A DNA stretch of 21,662 bases from Actinidia chinensis (GCA_009663005.1 CM018907.1:16000322-16021983); one strand, 5' to 3'; positions 9,657-18,329 are shown, numbered from the stretch's first letter. The notes: generated from the sequence alone by a model not told the origin. Translations and numbers: made by a program.

Positions 9657-10253
9657 GGTTCAGAGAACAGATCCTGATTTCTGCCTACTTCTTCCGTCAA
9701 GGTGGCGACGTTGGAGCGTCATTCCTAATCTTAAATTGTGTCCTGAAACTTGTCACGGGAATGCTCATTCCTGGTATTTTTGACGAACAAACGTTGGAAT
9801 GAGAATTCCTGCAGAAGTAGCATTCTATTGCCAACAACCAAACGCAACCCTAGTCTTTCTTACTCGAAGGAAGTCTCAGTTTTTCTTCAGAAGCTTTCTC
9901 AAGTTGAAGGCAAACTTCTCTCCAGTGCCTCTAGAACAGTGGGACAGGGAAAATCTCATCAACTTCTTTATGGAACTTGTGCTGAGTCAACATAAGAACT
10001 AGTCATACGTCAAGTTTATTGTCCGTTGTTATTTCCTGATATCCAGGAACATTGAATAATGACCTCAACTGAGTACAATTTTGCGTGGTTTTTTAAGGGC
10101 AAAAAGGGATCCCAGAAATGAGATGAAGATTTTTCTCTTCTCCTTTATCATGAATCTCTTAAGAAAACATTGTTTCACAGGACTGGGAAGCTTTGAGTGA
10201 TGTATTCCGGCATCACACACAGGACTGGATCCTTTGTCTTGCCATCTAGTAGA
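9657..10253 (+). pseudogene. TRRAP/Tra1-like unit 1, block a
   Basis: TRRAP (Tra1) is the very large PIKK-related scaffold that recruits SAGA and NuA4 acetyltransferases to activators in the nucleus. Here the frame is broken, but successive pieces read IPAEV, CQQPNATLVFLTRRKSQFF, LEQWDREN, LLYGTCAEST (next frame), LYHESLKKTLF (from about 10,145) and DWEALSDV (from 10,181). The last two agree with the plant TRRAP stretch before the FAT core. The block ends in 'gccatctagtagaggata', where the partner in unit 2 continues with clean coding sequence, so unit 1 breaks off here. About 9,690-10,250 aligns by eye with 12,845-13,430. Assignment of the first 100 bases is less certain than the rest. Confidence 0.7.
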
Positions 10254-11150
10254 GGATAGTAAGGAGTAGGAGAGGCTGAAAACATTTGGGAAAAGGTGTT
10301 GATCTTGCTTTGGAGCAGGGTGGCAATCTTGAGATGTTGTATGCACGAATTCCTCTTCTACAGCAATTCCAACAACTAGTTGAAGTTAGGAAATTAGAAA
10401 GGATTTTATAGTGACATGGCCAATGGACGCAAACTTTCAGGAAGTTCTGTTGTTGGTGTGCATGGTACCTCATATGCGGTCTCAAAGGACATCCTTGAGC
10501 CTGGAGACTTCAAACTCCTAATGATTTCAATTTGTTGTTGGTCTGATTTGCTGCCCAGGGAGAAATGAGATGTTACAAGCAGTCATTGATCATTTAGGAT
10601 ATTGGTACCACAAATCCACAACTGCACCACCTTCTTGGCTACAATGACTAGGCATGGAATGTCAATAACCTGGCCCCACATTTCTCGGTTAAACAGGGTC
10701 TAAGTGATGTTTGCAGGAGGGCTTCACAAAATAGGAGAAAAAGCAAGGCTTTTCTTGAAATGAAGGAGAGAGCTCACCGGCGGCTTTGATCAACAGTTTC
10801 AATTGGAATATGTTCCTGTGAAGCACAAGCAGAAAATTTCGTCTTAAAGTTGATTCTTATTGAAGATGAAGCGGCCTTGATTCAACCGTACTAATCTGGA
10901 ATATTTCCTGTGAAGCACAAAGCAGAAATTTTTCGTCTAAAGGTGATTCTTATTGAAGATGAAGGCGGACTGTGATCAACCGTACTAATCGGAACTTTTC
11001 CTGTGAAGCACAAGAAGAAAATTTTCGTCTTAAAGGTGTTCTTATTGAGATGAATGACGTGAGGATGCTAACCTTGCATACTCTAATTCCATCAGCCTTT
11101 TAAAAACTTGCTAAGGATGGATTAGATGGGGAATTATTGCGACATGGTAT
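10254..11150 (+). pseudogene. TRRAP/Tra1-like unit 1, block b (FAT-region repeats)
   Basis: An uninterrupted piece at 10,301-10,390 reads DLALEQGG, then ARIPLLQQFQQLVEV. Next come RKLSGSSVVGVHGTSYA (about 10,428-10,480), GTTNPQLHH and AWNVNNLA. These follow the order of the FAT domain of plant TRRAP. Compared with that order, about 18 codons after 'LSDVC' are missing, and the same gap is in unit 2. The stretch holding NLEYFPVKHKAEIFRLKG is present three times (10,779-11,054; listed separately). The block ends with NLAYSNSIS, then a broken match to GWIRWGNYCDM before an intron. Frameshifts occur every 30-100 bases. Confidence 0.85.
10779..11054 (+). repeat. Tandem triplication of a 96-bp coding segment, unit 1
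   Basis: Three copies start at about 10,779, 10,871 and 10,964, each running from (g)cggcctttgatcaac to gaagatgaa. Each copy encodes the TRRAP segment NSTNLEYFPVKHKAEIF plus RLKGDFLLK, with scattered indels. TRRAP as I know it has this segment once. The apparent parent unit is 96 bp, 32 codons, so the array would keep the frame. The same triplication is found in unit 2. Confidence 0.85.
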
Positions 11151-11222
11151 CATTCATACTGCCGGTCATACCATTGGTTTTTTCTGATAACATGAAAATC
11201 TAATGGTAATTTTGATTTGTTA
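11151..11222 (+). other. Intron retained in unit 1
   Basis: Between the GNYCDM-like and AYKQ-like coding pieces lies a T-rich stretch ending ttgttaag. Its counterpart in unit 2 (about 15,928-16,008, ending tttgtttcag) aligns along its length. A shared intron shows that duplication was of genomic DNA and not of a spliced transcript. In unit 1 the acceptor has AAG in place of CAG. Confidence 0.6.
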
Positions 11223-11512
11223 AGGCTTATAAACAGAACCCTATGAGGAGATTAGATTTGTTAAGATTTGGTTAGGAGGCGCTGTGCGTTGCTCGTAAAG
11301 GGTATAAAATAGGCATTCCTAATACAGAAGTCATTTAGTCGTGTTGTATATCTCCTCCAGTTTTGATATCCCATTAAAACTGTGGGAGAGCGGTTGGTTA
11401 GATCTGGACCAAAATACCGTGTGGGTTGGATCTTTGGACTCCACAGCTATACTTTCCTTGCTGAGGACAGAAGCTCCACAGGAAAAGCCACTGTATATCC
11501 CCAGGTAAATAG
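11223..11512 (+). pseudogene. TRRAP/Tra1-like unit 1, block c
   Basis: Broken coding pieces: AYKQNPMRRLDLLRF (cf. TRRAP AYKETHDEIWLEY), GIPNTE, SPPVLIS in place of LYLLSFD, TVGER (cf. EPVGRA), then a match to the WVWLSWIPQL and LLSLQRTEA segment spread over two frames. The latter shows as CGLDLWTPQLYFPC in one frame and TFLAEDRSSTGKATVYPQ in another. The exon probably ends at 'tatccccag' near 11,503, before gtaaat. Confidence 0.75.
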
Positions 11513-11606
11513 TTATTTGCTTCTGTGGGACTTATATGCATTATTCATTCACTATGATGTATGTTGTAGTGTCTTGAATCCTGCTCAACAGTTAGGCACT
11601 CTATAA
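11513..11606 (+). other. Intron-like stretch in unit 1
   Basis: It begins with gtaaatag directly after a coding-like tatccccag. The counterpart in unit 2 (about 16,282-16,390) is similar. It contains the end of an open frame (11,382-11,606) that reads through the exon end and is not a real stop-defined gene. Confidence 0.45.
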
Positions 11607-12235
11607 TGGATGCGCACATATTGCTTGGAACGCCGTGATTTGTAACAATAAATCTGAATTTTGTCGTTAGATTAGCATGGCACAACAAAATGTCTTGGGT
11701 GGTGCGCTCTATTAGCTGGGCTGATGGGAAACGAGGGTGCGATCTGAGTCATAGGTGGGGCTCTTCAGCAACAGGCAATCAGGTTCATCAAGGAAATTCA
11801 AGCTGGGGTGTTGGATCACATGATGGAGGGAATTCGTCGATTTAGCATTGGCACAACAAAATGTCTCTGTGCTGGTGGCTCATTAGCTTGGCTGATGGGA
11901 ACACGAGAGGTGGCGCGAGTATAGGGGGGGCTCTTCAGCAACAGGCAATCAGGTTCTCAGGAAATTCAAGCGGTGGTGTGGATCACATGATGGAGGGAAT
12001 CTCAGTGTGCAAAGAATCTGAAAGATCACACAGCTGGTGATGCAATGTGCAGGTGTGAGTGACCAGCCGCTACAACAGAGTTCTTACGCTATAAATGACA
12101 GTCAGAATGCATTAAGGCGTATGGTGCCCTGGGTTTGGTTGCTTCTGCAGCCAGTGCATTTGGATCCGCAAAAGATATAATGGAGGCTCTTAGAAGGCAA
12201 CAAATAATTTGCAGTGAACTGGAGGTGACCTGAAT
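11607..12235 (+). pseudogene. TRRAP/Tra1-like unit 1, block d (Q/G/S-rich linker)
   Basis: After ERRD and NKSE-like pieces comes MAQQNV, then a low-complexity G/S/Q/H linker (SLADGN, then a piece like NQVHQGN, then GSHDGGN), then SYAINDSQNALRR and AASAFGSAKDIMEALRRQQ, then SELEV. This is the linker plus the following helix of plant TRRAP, ahead of the part leading to the PIKK domain. The linker is present twice here (see the 172-bp duplication) but once in unit 2. A likely donor follows SELE at about 12,224. Confidence 0.8.
11663..12005 (+). repeat. Tandem duplication of about 172 bp, only in unit 1
   Basis: The stretch tcgttagattagcatggcac...gatggagggaattc (11,663-11,834) is repeated as tcgatttagcattggcac...gatggagggaatctc (11,835-12,005). 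Both copies keep gggctcttcagcaacaggca. Unit 2 has a single copy at about 16,443-16,605. The copies differ by many small indels. Confidence 0.85.
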
Positions 12236-12460
12236 TTATGTCGTTCTTTTTCATTTTCGTTCGCCTTATTAGGTCTTAATAGCTAATCCGGAAACTGATG
12301 ATACATTTTATAGGGAAATGCCCTAACAACACAGGGCTTTGAGATACAAATTATTGTGTGTTCTTCCTAACTGCTTTTCTATCACCACTTGTTTGCTGGC
12401 TGTCAACATATCAATTGATAAGAGGAAATTTGCTTGAGAAGAAAGCTGTTTATCTGCCAA
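12236..12460 (+). other. Intron-like stretch in unit 1
   Basis: T-rich sequence between SELE and the next coding piece. It aligns with about 16,842-17,090 in unit 2, both containing 'cattttcgttcgccttatta'. Confidence 0.6.
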
Positions 12461-12825
12461 GTATGTTGTGACACATGAATATAATCAACTTAATGGCTTC
12501 TACGAACACCACATTTTGCGAGTTCTGGCTCAAGGAAATTGGGGTATGGTTGTTTACCCCTTGCGAAGACTAAGACTATTGGCAGTTGTAATGCTCTGCT
12601 GCACCGCTGTTAGAAGTACCCAGAAGGAGATCTCCGGTGTGATGAGGGCAGGCTTTTCAGCAAGATGTTGCTTGAACAAGCATGTTGGAATTTGTGATGG
12701 AGGACAAGCAGGACTTGACGTGACTTGATCCTGAAAGCAAAGCTACATACCAGCCCACCAATTTCTGAACTGACGGGCAACTGAAGCATTGGAAAATGTC
12801 TCCAGAGAATGTTGACGACAGATTT
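12461..12825 (+). pseudogene. TRRAP/Tra1-like unit 1, block e (3' end of unit)
   Basis: Pieces read LLAVV and NALLHRC-KYP over two frames, KEISGVMRAGFSA, NKHVG, LDPESK, then LKHWK and VDDRFPA. These follow plant TRRAP (ELSGVCRACFSA; LTERLKHWKNV; EDRFPAV). At the point where TRRAP should go on to LKLEEES, the sequence switches to the start of unit 2. Unit 2 lacks the ELT..LKHWK..DRFP piece, so the two units complement each other at this border. Confidence 0.8.
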
Positions 12826-13345
12826 CCTGCTGATTCTGCAGTGATTCTTCTCGTCAAGGTGTAGACGTTGGCCGGTAATTTACTAATTCTAATGTGCAAC
12901 TGAACCATGTCTGGAAAGCTCATTGTATTTTTGACGAACTAAACGTTGGAATGGAGTATTCCTACAGAATTAGCATTCCATTGCAAACAACCAACGCAAA
13001 CCCTAGTTCTTTTCTACTCCGAAGGAAGTAGTTTTTCTTCAGGAAGGCTTTCTCAAGTTGATACGGCAAAACTTCACCCAAGTGATCTAGAACAGGGGAC
13101 GGGAATAGCATCACTTCTTTAGGAACCGTTGTGCTGATTCAAATAAGTAAGGTTATAGTTCCAAGTTTATTCGTGTTAATTCTGTTGATCAGGACATTAG
13201 CATAATGATTCAACTGAGTACCAGATACCCCCATTTCTACGGCACGAAGTAGAAAGGCAATTTTTGCTGTTTAAGGACAAAAGACCCAGAAATGAGGACG
13301 AGGATTTTCTCTCTTCTCTTTATATGAATTCTACGAAACATTGTT
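12826..13345 (+). pseudogene. TRRAP/Tra1-like unit 2, block a
   Basis: Aligns with unit 1 from about 9,675. Pieces read DSAVILLVKV, FDELNVGM, a broken match to IPAEVSFHCQQ, a match to LSQVE, then LRTKDPEMRT (about 13,276-13,305) and a broken match to the LYHES piece. LRAKDPE followed by R is a well-kept stretch of plant TRRAP. Many single-base indels break it. Confidence 0.7.
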
Positions 13346-13616
13346 CACAGGACTGGGAATCTTTGAGTGATGTCGTCTGGACTCAAACAAGGACTGGATC
13401 TTCGTCTTGCCATCCTAGTTGAGGATAAAAACGTTTTCACGCTACCAAACTATGGCCTAGGCCTGACAGTTGGGTTTCAGGATCTCTCAGATTCATCTGG
13501 GATGCTGCCATGGTTACTGGACATTCCAGAAAAGTCGGGGGAAGCTCCTCTGACATTTGATAGCCTTCTATCAAAGCATGCACAATTTCTGAATGAGATG
13601 AGCTGCCTTCAATGAT
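13346..13616 (+). pseudogene. TRRAP/Tra1-like unit 2, block b: longest clean exon
   Basis: From 13,345 the sequence gives DWESLSDVVW, and then, one frame over, an 82-codon open stretch (13,367-13,615): LKQGLDLRLAILVEDK, LSDSSGMLPWLLDIPEKSGE, APLTFDSLLSKHAQFLNEM and LQ. It matches plant TRRAP (LKQGLDLLLAILVEDK; EEAPLTFDSLVLKHAQFLNEM). This is the best kept exon of the locus, without an indel over 250 bases. At the exon end the expected GT donor reads cttcaatgatt, so the splice site looks lost. This exon is missing from unit 1. Confidence 0.9.
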
Positions 13617-14027
13617 TCATTCACTTGTAAACAGTTTCAAGAATTAGCTGGCATACTTTTGTTGCTTTAGTTCTGTTTTTTTTTTCTGTGCGATTCAAAT
13701 ATACAGTAGTCAGGCTTACATAAATTCTGGCTGTTAAGTCAGGAAGCGAGTCGCCCGCTCTCGTTCCCTGGCCTAGAAAAACACACTCATATTGGGTGGG
13801 AGGTACGTAGCCTAAAATGTACCAGTTATATGTTTGTTCTGTGTCTGCATGTTGTGTGTTGAGCATTCTCTGTCAGCAGCAAGTTGATTGAATTAAACTA
13901 AATGTCATGCAGCAAGCTAAACGCTATAACTGATTTCTTGCAAATGATTATATGAATAAATTTATTTTTGCTACCCATTGGATTCTCTTTTGATGGAATC
14001 TTTATGATGACTCTCTTTACAGACTGT
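13617..14027 (+). other. Intron in unit 2
   Basis: T-rich, no coding signal. It lies between the LNEM..LQ exon and the VADL exon, where plant TRRAP would be joined as LQVADL. The minus-strand open frame at 13,621-13,866 is a shadow in this intron. Confidence 0.55.
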
Positions 14028-14412
14028 CATTTAGGATCAGTGCTGCAGTATATGATAATAAAATTATTTTTTTGTTCTCTGGTAGGTGGCTGATCTGTTA
14101 TTCCATTGAGGGAGTTAGCACATACCTATGCAAATGTCGCATATCATCTGTGGGTATTGGCGTTTCGCATGTTTGGGTGACCTTAGACAAGGAAGAGCAG
14201 GTGACCTTGACATCTGTACGGGTACCTGTAATTTAGGATCAGTGCTGAAGTATATGATAAATAAATTATTTTTGTTTTTTCTCTGGTTAGGGGCTGATCC
14301 TCATTATTCCATTAAGGGTATTGGCACATACATTGCAAAATGTCAATATCATCTGTGGGTTTGGCGTTTCGCATTGTTTGGGGCCTTGGACAAGGAAAGA
14401 GCAGGAGCACTT
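14028..14412 (+). repeat. Tandem duplication of about 202 bp: intron end plus exon
   Basis: Copy 1 is about 14,028-14,212 and copy 2 about 14,230-14,412. Each starts in the intron (atttaggatcagtgctg), passes a branch/acceptor region ending tctggtag or tctggttag, and enters the exon VADL, then a match to LRELAHTYANVAYHLWVL, then DKEEQ. Both copies of the acceptor are usable in principle (tag|gtggctg and tag|gggctg). TRRAP normally has this exon once. Confidence 0.85.
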
Positions 14413-15000
14413 GCTAAACTACTGAGAACTCTTTTACGAAAGATTATCACAAGCAGCAGCAGGCAAGAAGACCAAATATGTGCAGGCTCTTCTGGAAGGC
14501 TAAGTTGAGTCATAATCAGCCTCACATGCTAGGCAAGCTTGTCAAATATATGGGAAAGACTTGGCTTTGACTCAAAAAAGCCATGTCATGTTGTTCTTGA
14601 ATGACATGAAACTGAATGATCTGGAGTTTCTGGCTGAGCTTTATTGATTTCGAAATGACGGGAAGATATGAGTGGTTCAGAATCCACTGCAGAAGAACTT
14701 TTAGGGGACCGGGCTCTTCTCTTGTCAGAATGGTTACGACAGCGTGTCAAAGCCTTCTTTTACCAAGACATGTTAAGGCAAATCAAGGCACTTAACAACA
14801 ACACAGTACAAAGGGCAAGCTGGTCTTTGGTAAGAGTGGGCTTTATTGTGCTAGTCAACTCAGCATCGGGAGGTGTTTGAGAATTGGGAAAATTGTGAGA
14901 ATATGAAATCTATGGACAGTCTTTGAAAACAGGCATTTGGGCATATTTGAAAGATATGTAATTCAACAAAGGCTCAAGGTAGAAGAAACTCCAGCCTTTG
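14413..15000 (+). pseudogene. TRRAP/Tra1-like unit 2, block c
   Basis: Pieces in TRRAP order: DYHKQQQARRPN, LVKYMGKTW, SHVMLFLNDMK, LAELY, RAGLSLV, QGTYNNTVQRA, WLYCASQLS, ENWENCE, VIQQRLKVEETP. They fit the FAT-domain run of plant TRRAP (MPSELIKYIGKTYN; TYNNTVPKAEM; LYCASQLSQW; KAQVEETPKL) with repeated frame breaks. Unit 1 has nothing equivalent because of its internal deletion. Confidence 0.85.
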
Positions 15001-15927
15001 TCTATTTCACGCCTATTTTTTCCTTCATGAAAGAATAGTAATGGCGTAGGAGAGGCTGAAACCATGGGGGAAGGTGTGATCTTGCTTTGGAGCAGTGGTG
15101 GCATGCCCTGAGAGTCTGTTCATGCAGGAATTCCTCTCTCCAGCATTCCAACAACTAGTTGAAGTCAGGAATTAGCAAGGATTATAGCTGACCTTGCCAA
15201 GACACAAACTTTCAGGAAGTTCTGTTGGTGGTGTAAATGGTAGATCTCAGGACAACCTTGGACATGGAGACCTTCAAACTCTAATGAAATGGAACAATTG
15301 ACGTTTGTTGTGATTGCTGCGAGTGGAGGAATGAAATGTACACTGGGTGGCAGTCATTGATGCCTTAGGATTGGGTACCACAAATTCACAACTTCCACAC
15401 ATTGGCTACCATTGACGAGGAATGGAATGTAATAAACTGGCCCACAGTTCTGTTAAAGCAGGGTGCTGAGTGATGTTTGCAGGAGGGCTTCCATCAAAAT
15501 AGGAGAACAAGCAAAGGCTTTTCTTGAAAGAAGGGAGAGCTCACTGGCGCCTTTGATTCAACAGTACTAATCTGGAAAGTTTCTGTGAAGCACAAGCATA
15601 AAATTTTCGTCTTCTTCTTAAAGTTGATTTCTATTGAAGATGAAGCGGCCTTGATCAACAGTACTAATCTGGAATATTTTCCTGTGAAGCAAAAGCAGAT
15701 TTTTTGTCTTAAAGTGATTTCTTATGAGATGAAGCGGCCTTTGATCAACAGTACTATCTAGAATATTTTCTGTGTGAAGCACAAAGCAGAAATTTTTGTC
15801 TTAAAGGTGATTTCTTATTGAGATGAATGACTGTGATGATGCGAACCTTGCATACCTAATTCCATCACCCTTTTAAAACAACTTGCTAAAGTATGGATTA
15901 GATGAGGGAATTATTTATTGCGGACAT
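15001..15927 (+). pseudogene. TRRAP/Tra1-like unit 2, block d
   Basis: Pieces read DLALEQWWHAL, then a match to IPLLQQFQQLVEV broken by indels, SSVGGVNG-like, GTTNSQL-like, AWNV-like, QEGF..KIGEQAKAF and GELTG. The 96-bp triplication follows (15,547-15,827), then DDANLAYL. It is collinear with unit 1 at 10,254-11,150. The gap of about 18 codons after 'LSDVC' is shared with unit 1. Confidence 0.85.
15547..15827 (+). repeat. Tandem triplication of a 96-bp coding segment, unit 2
   Basis: Copies start at about 15,547, 15,645 and 15,734, each with gtactaatctggaa-like sequence and gtgaagcacaaagcag-like sequence. Copy 1 has a small extra cttctt. The structure and junction (gatgaagcggcctttgatcaac) are the same as in unit 1 at 10,779-11,054. 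Confidence 0.85.
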
Positions 15928-16007
15928 GGTATTCATTCTCTACTGCCGGTCATACTTTGGTTTTTTTTTATAACATGAATATCTAATAGTAATTTGATTT
16001 GTTTCAG

Positions 16008-16281
16008 GCTTAAAACAGACCCAAAAGGAGATTTGTTAGAGGACGTGTTGAGCTGCGTCTCAAGGTATCAAATTCGGCATTCCTAATTCTAGAAGTCATT
16101 AGCTCGTGGTTTTTTATATCTCCTCCGTTTTTGATACTCCCCAAATGAAACTGTGGGAGAGCGTTTGGTTAGTATCTGACCAAAATACCGGCTGGGTTGG
16201 CTCTCTTGGATTCCACAGCTATTCCTTTCCTTGCTGCGGAAAGAAGCTTCAACAGGTAAAATGCCCCTGATATCCCCAGGT
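16008..16281 (+). pseudogene. TRRAP/Tra1-like unit 2, block e
   Basis: Follows an intron ending tttgtttcag. Pieces are a match to AYK, IRHS-like, then TVGERLV and PKYRLGWLSWIPQLFLSL, where WLSWIPQL is an exact TRRAP stretch. The exon ends at 'tatccccag' before gtaaatag. Collinear with 11,223-11,512. Confidence 0.8.
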
Positions 16282-16390
16282 AAATAGTATATTGCTTCTC
16301 GCTGGAACATTATATGATTATTCATTCCACTATGATGTCTTATAGTGTTTGAATCCTGCTCAAAATGGTTAGGCACTCTAACTGGCTCGC

Positions 16391-16841
16391 GCAAATATTT
16401 GCTTTTGAACGCCGTTGATGTAGCAAAATAAATCTGAAATTTTCTCGATTAGCATGGAACCACAAAAAGTCTCTGGTGGCTGGGCGCTCTATAGCTTTGG
16501 CTGATGGGAACCCGAGGGGCGAGTCATAGGGGGGCTCTAGCAAACAGGCATCTGCGTTCATCAAGGAAATCAAGCGGGTGGTGGTGGATCACATGATGGT
16601 AGGAATTTTCAGGTGCAAGAATCTGAAAGATCCACAGCTGGTGATGGCAATGTGCATGCTGGGAGCGACAGCCATAAAACAGAGTTCTTCAGCTATCAAT
16701 GATGGTCAGGATGCATTAAGGCGTAATGGTTGCCCATGGGTTTGGTTGCTTCTGCAGCCAGTGCATTTGATTCCGCAAAGATATAATGAGGCTGTTACAA
16801 GCAGACACACTAATTTGCCAGTGAACTGGAGGGTGATGAAT
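16391..16841 (+). pseudogene. TRRAP/Tra1-like unit 2, block f
   Basis: Pieces: ERR.DVAK, MEPQKV-like, then the G/S/H-rich linker in single copy, SAINDGQDALRRNG (about 16,696-16,740), matches to ASAASAFDSAKI and RSRHTNLPVNW/ASELE in other frames. An open frame at 16,578-16,889 runs through part of this but mixes frames, so its translation is not the TRRAP protein. Confidence 0.8.
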
Positions 16842-17094
16842 TTGAATTTATTTAGTTCTTTCATTTTCGTTCGCCTTATTAGGTCGTAAATCTAAGTCAG
16901 ACACTGCGATACATTTTTATATGTACCATTGCCTACACATTAAACAGGCTTGAGATTAAATTATTGTCGTGTTGCTCCTAACTGCTCTTTCTATCACCAC
17001 CTGTTTGGCTTGCTTTTCCAACAATCAATTAGATAAAGATGGATAATTTGGCTTGGAAGAAGCTTTTTATCTGCAAGTCTTGGTGTGACAACAT

Positions 17095-17465
17095 GAATTA
17101 TATCAACCTTAATGGCTTCTAAAGAAAGAAAAACCACATTTTGCAGATTCGCTCACAGAATTGGGTCATGGTTGTACCCTCCTGAGGAAAGATATTGGCC
17201 AGTTGTTAATGCTCTGCTGACACAGATGTTAGAAGTACCCAGAGGGGCTCCGGTGAGTGTGAAGGGCCTGCTTTTCAGCAGATGTTTCTGAACAAGATGT
17301 TGACTTTGCTGCGAGAGTACAACAGGTCTTTGAAAGTGACCTTGATCCTGAAAGCACTACATTCCAGCCAATCTTCTGTATTGAAGCTTGCAGAGGAAAA
17401 GGTAGGGTGGGCGTGACTTCCATTGTTGTGAGTGGAGGGTTCCCGGGACAGTGTTTTTCGGATCG
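17095..17465 (+). pseudogene. TRRAP/Tra1-like unit 2, block g
   Basis: Pieces: VVNALLTQMLEVPRG, VQQVFESDLDPESTTFQP, then directly SSVLKLAEEKVG, RDFH and PGQ(Y/C)FSD. TRRAP has DLDPEST, then about 25 residues (SELTERLKHWKN..EDRFP), then AVLKLEEESRVLRDFH. That middle part is missing here but present at the end of unit 1. Downstream of here the locus is single copy. Confidence 0.8.
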
Positions 17466-17824
17466 GTCGCTGAATCAGTTTGAGTTATGGTGATCATAGT
17501 CCAACTGATCTTATTGCCGTGTTTCATAATATGAACCGAGTTGCAAAAAAACTTGTACTATCTGTATTGTATGATAACAAGCTCATTGTCTCAGCTCGTA
17601 AATGAATATCAAATTTAACTTTAGGTAAACACAAACAAACCTGCTCTTGCAAAGTATTAGATGAAGTTGGATGTTAACCTTTACACATTTATTCTTGATT
17701 ATATTGGCTCATGATTTTCTGTACTCCCTTTTTTTTTGTCTGTTTTTTTTCCCCTCTACCGCTTCGGGGGCCCCCTGTTTGAGTTGAGAATGCTCCTATG
17801 CTGTTATATTGTTTAACTATCCAT
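17466..17824 (+). other. Intron-like stretch
   Basis: No coding signal. It contains a T-rich tract with a short GC palindrome (gggggccccc, 17,766-17,775) and ends in tatccatcttacag, a good acceptor, just before the next TRRAP-like exon. Confidence 0.5.
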
Positions 17825-17830
17825 CTTACA

Positions 17831-18115
17831 GAAAGTGCACCTAATCATACGGTAAAGTTAGACAGGGTTGGAGCTGATTATAGCACTTGTGCGAAGTATG
17901 GAAAAGAGTGTTTGACGCTGACTCATATAGGCTCAAATGGTCCCAGCGTCATTTTTTTGTTCAGGACATCTTTGACCCAATGATAGAATGATGACGTCAT
18001 AATGCAGCTTTTCTGATGATAACCGAAAGGTTTGAACAAGCACAAGGAATTGAGACGACGCCACATCTGCATTCCTACCCAATTTTATTCCCGTCTGGTC
18101 CCCGGTGATAAGTTT
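17831..18115 (+). pseudogene. TRRAP/Tra1-like exon leading to the PIKK domain
   Basis: An open stretch to 17,983 reads SAPNHTVKLDRVGADYSTC, then LTHIGSNGPSVIF and QTSL-like residues (TRRAP: DHTVKLDRVGAD; LTLIGSDGSQRHF; TSLTP). It continues in other frames as LNKHKELRRRHICIPT (TRRAP: FDKHKESRRRHICIHT) and ILFPSGP. This is the segment just before and into the kinase-like domain, which lacks catalytic activity in TRRAP. It is single copy in this window, so it lies 3' of the duplication. Confidence 0.85.
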
Positions 18116-18329
18116 GGCCATTAATAACTTTTATGTGTGTTCTTTTTTTTTTTTTGTTTACTATGGGAACAAATTTTTATAGATGCATGAGAATTGTCCA
18201 ACAGTGAATCTAACACCTAGAACGACCAATGTATGTAGATATTTAGGGTGGGGATCAATACGTGGTAGTTACTAGGTAGTATATGGATTGATCTATATTC
18301 TAAGATACGATGCTCCGGTATGTTTGTAA

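Noticed and set aside
17373..17401. Caspase-like reading IFCIEACRGKG in one frame
   Set aside because: It resembles a caspase active-site motif, but it is a frame-shifted reading of the TRRAP VLKLEEE region; the neighbouring frame gives the expected TRRAP residues.
17766..17775. Perfect GC palindrome gggggccccc in an AT-rich intron
   Set aside because: Too short to assign a role, and homopolymer G/C runs are unreliable in this assembly.
17991..18000. atgacgtcat palindrome (TGACGTCA, bZIP-type site)
   Set aside because: It lies inside TRRAP-like exon sequence, far from any promoter-like element; a chance match is likely.
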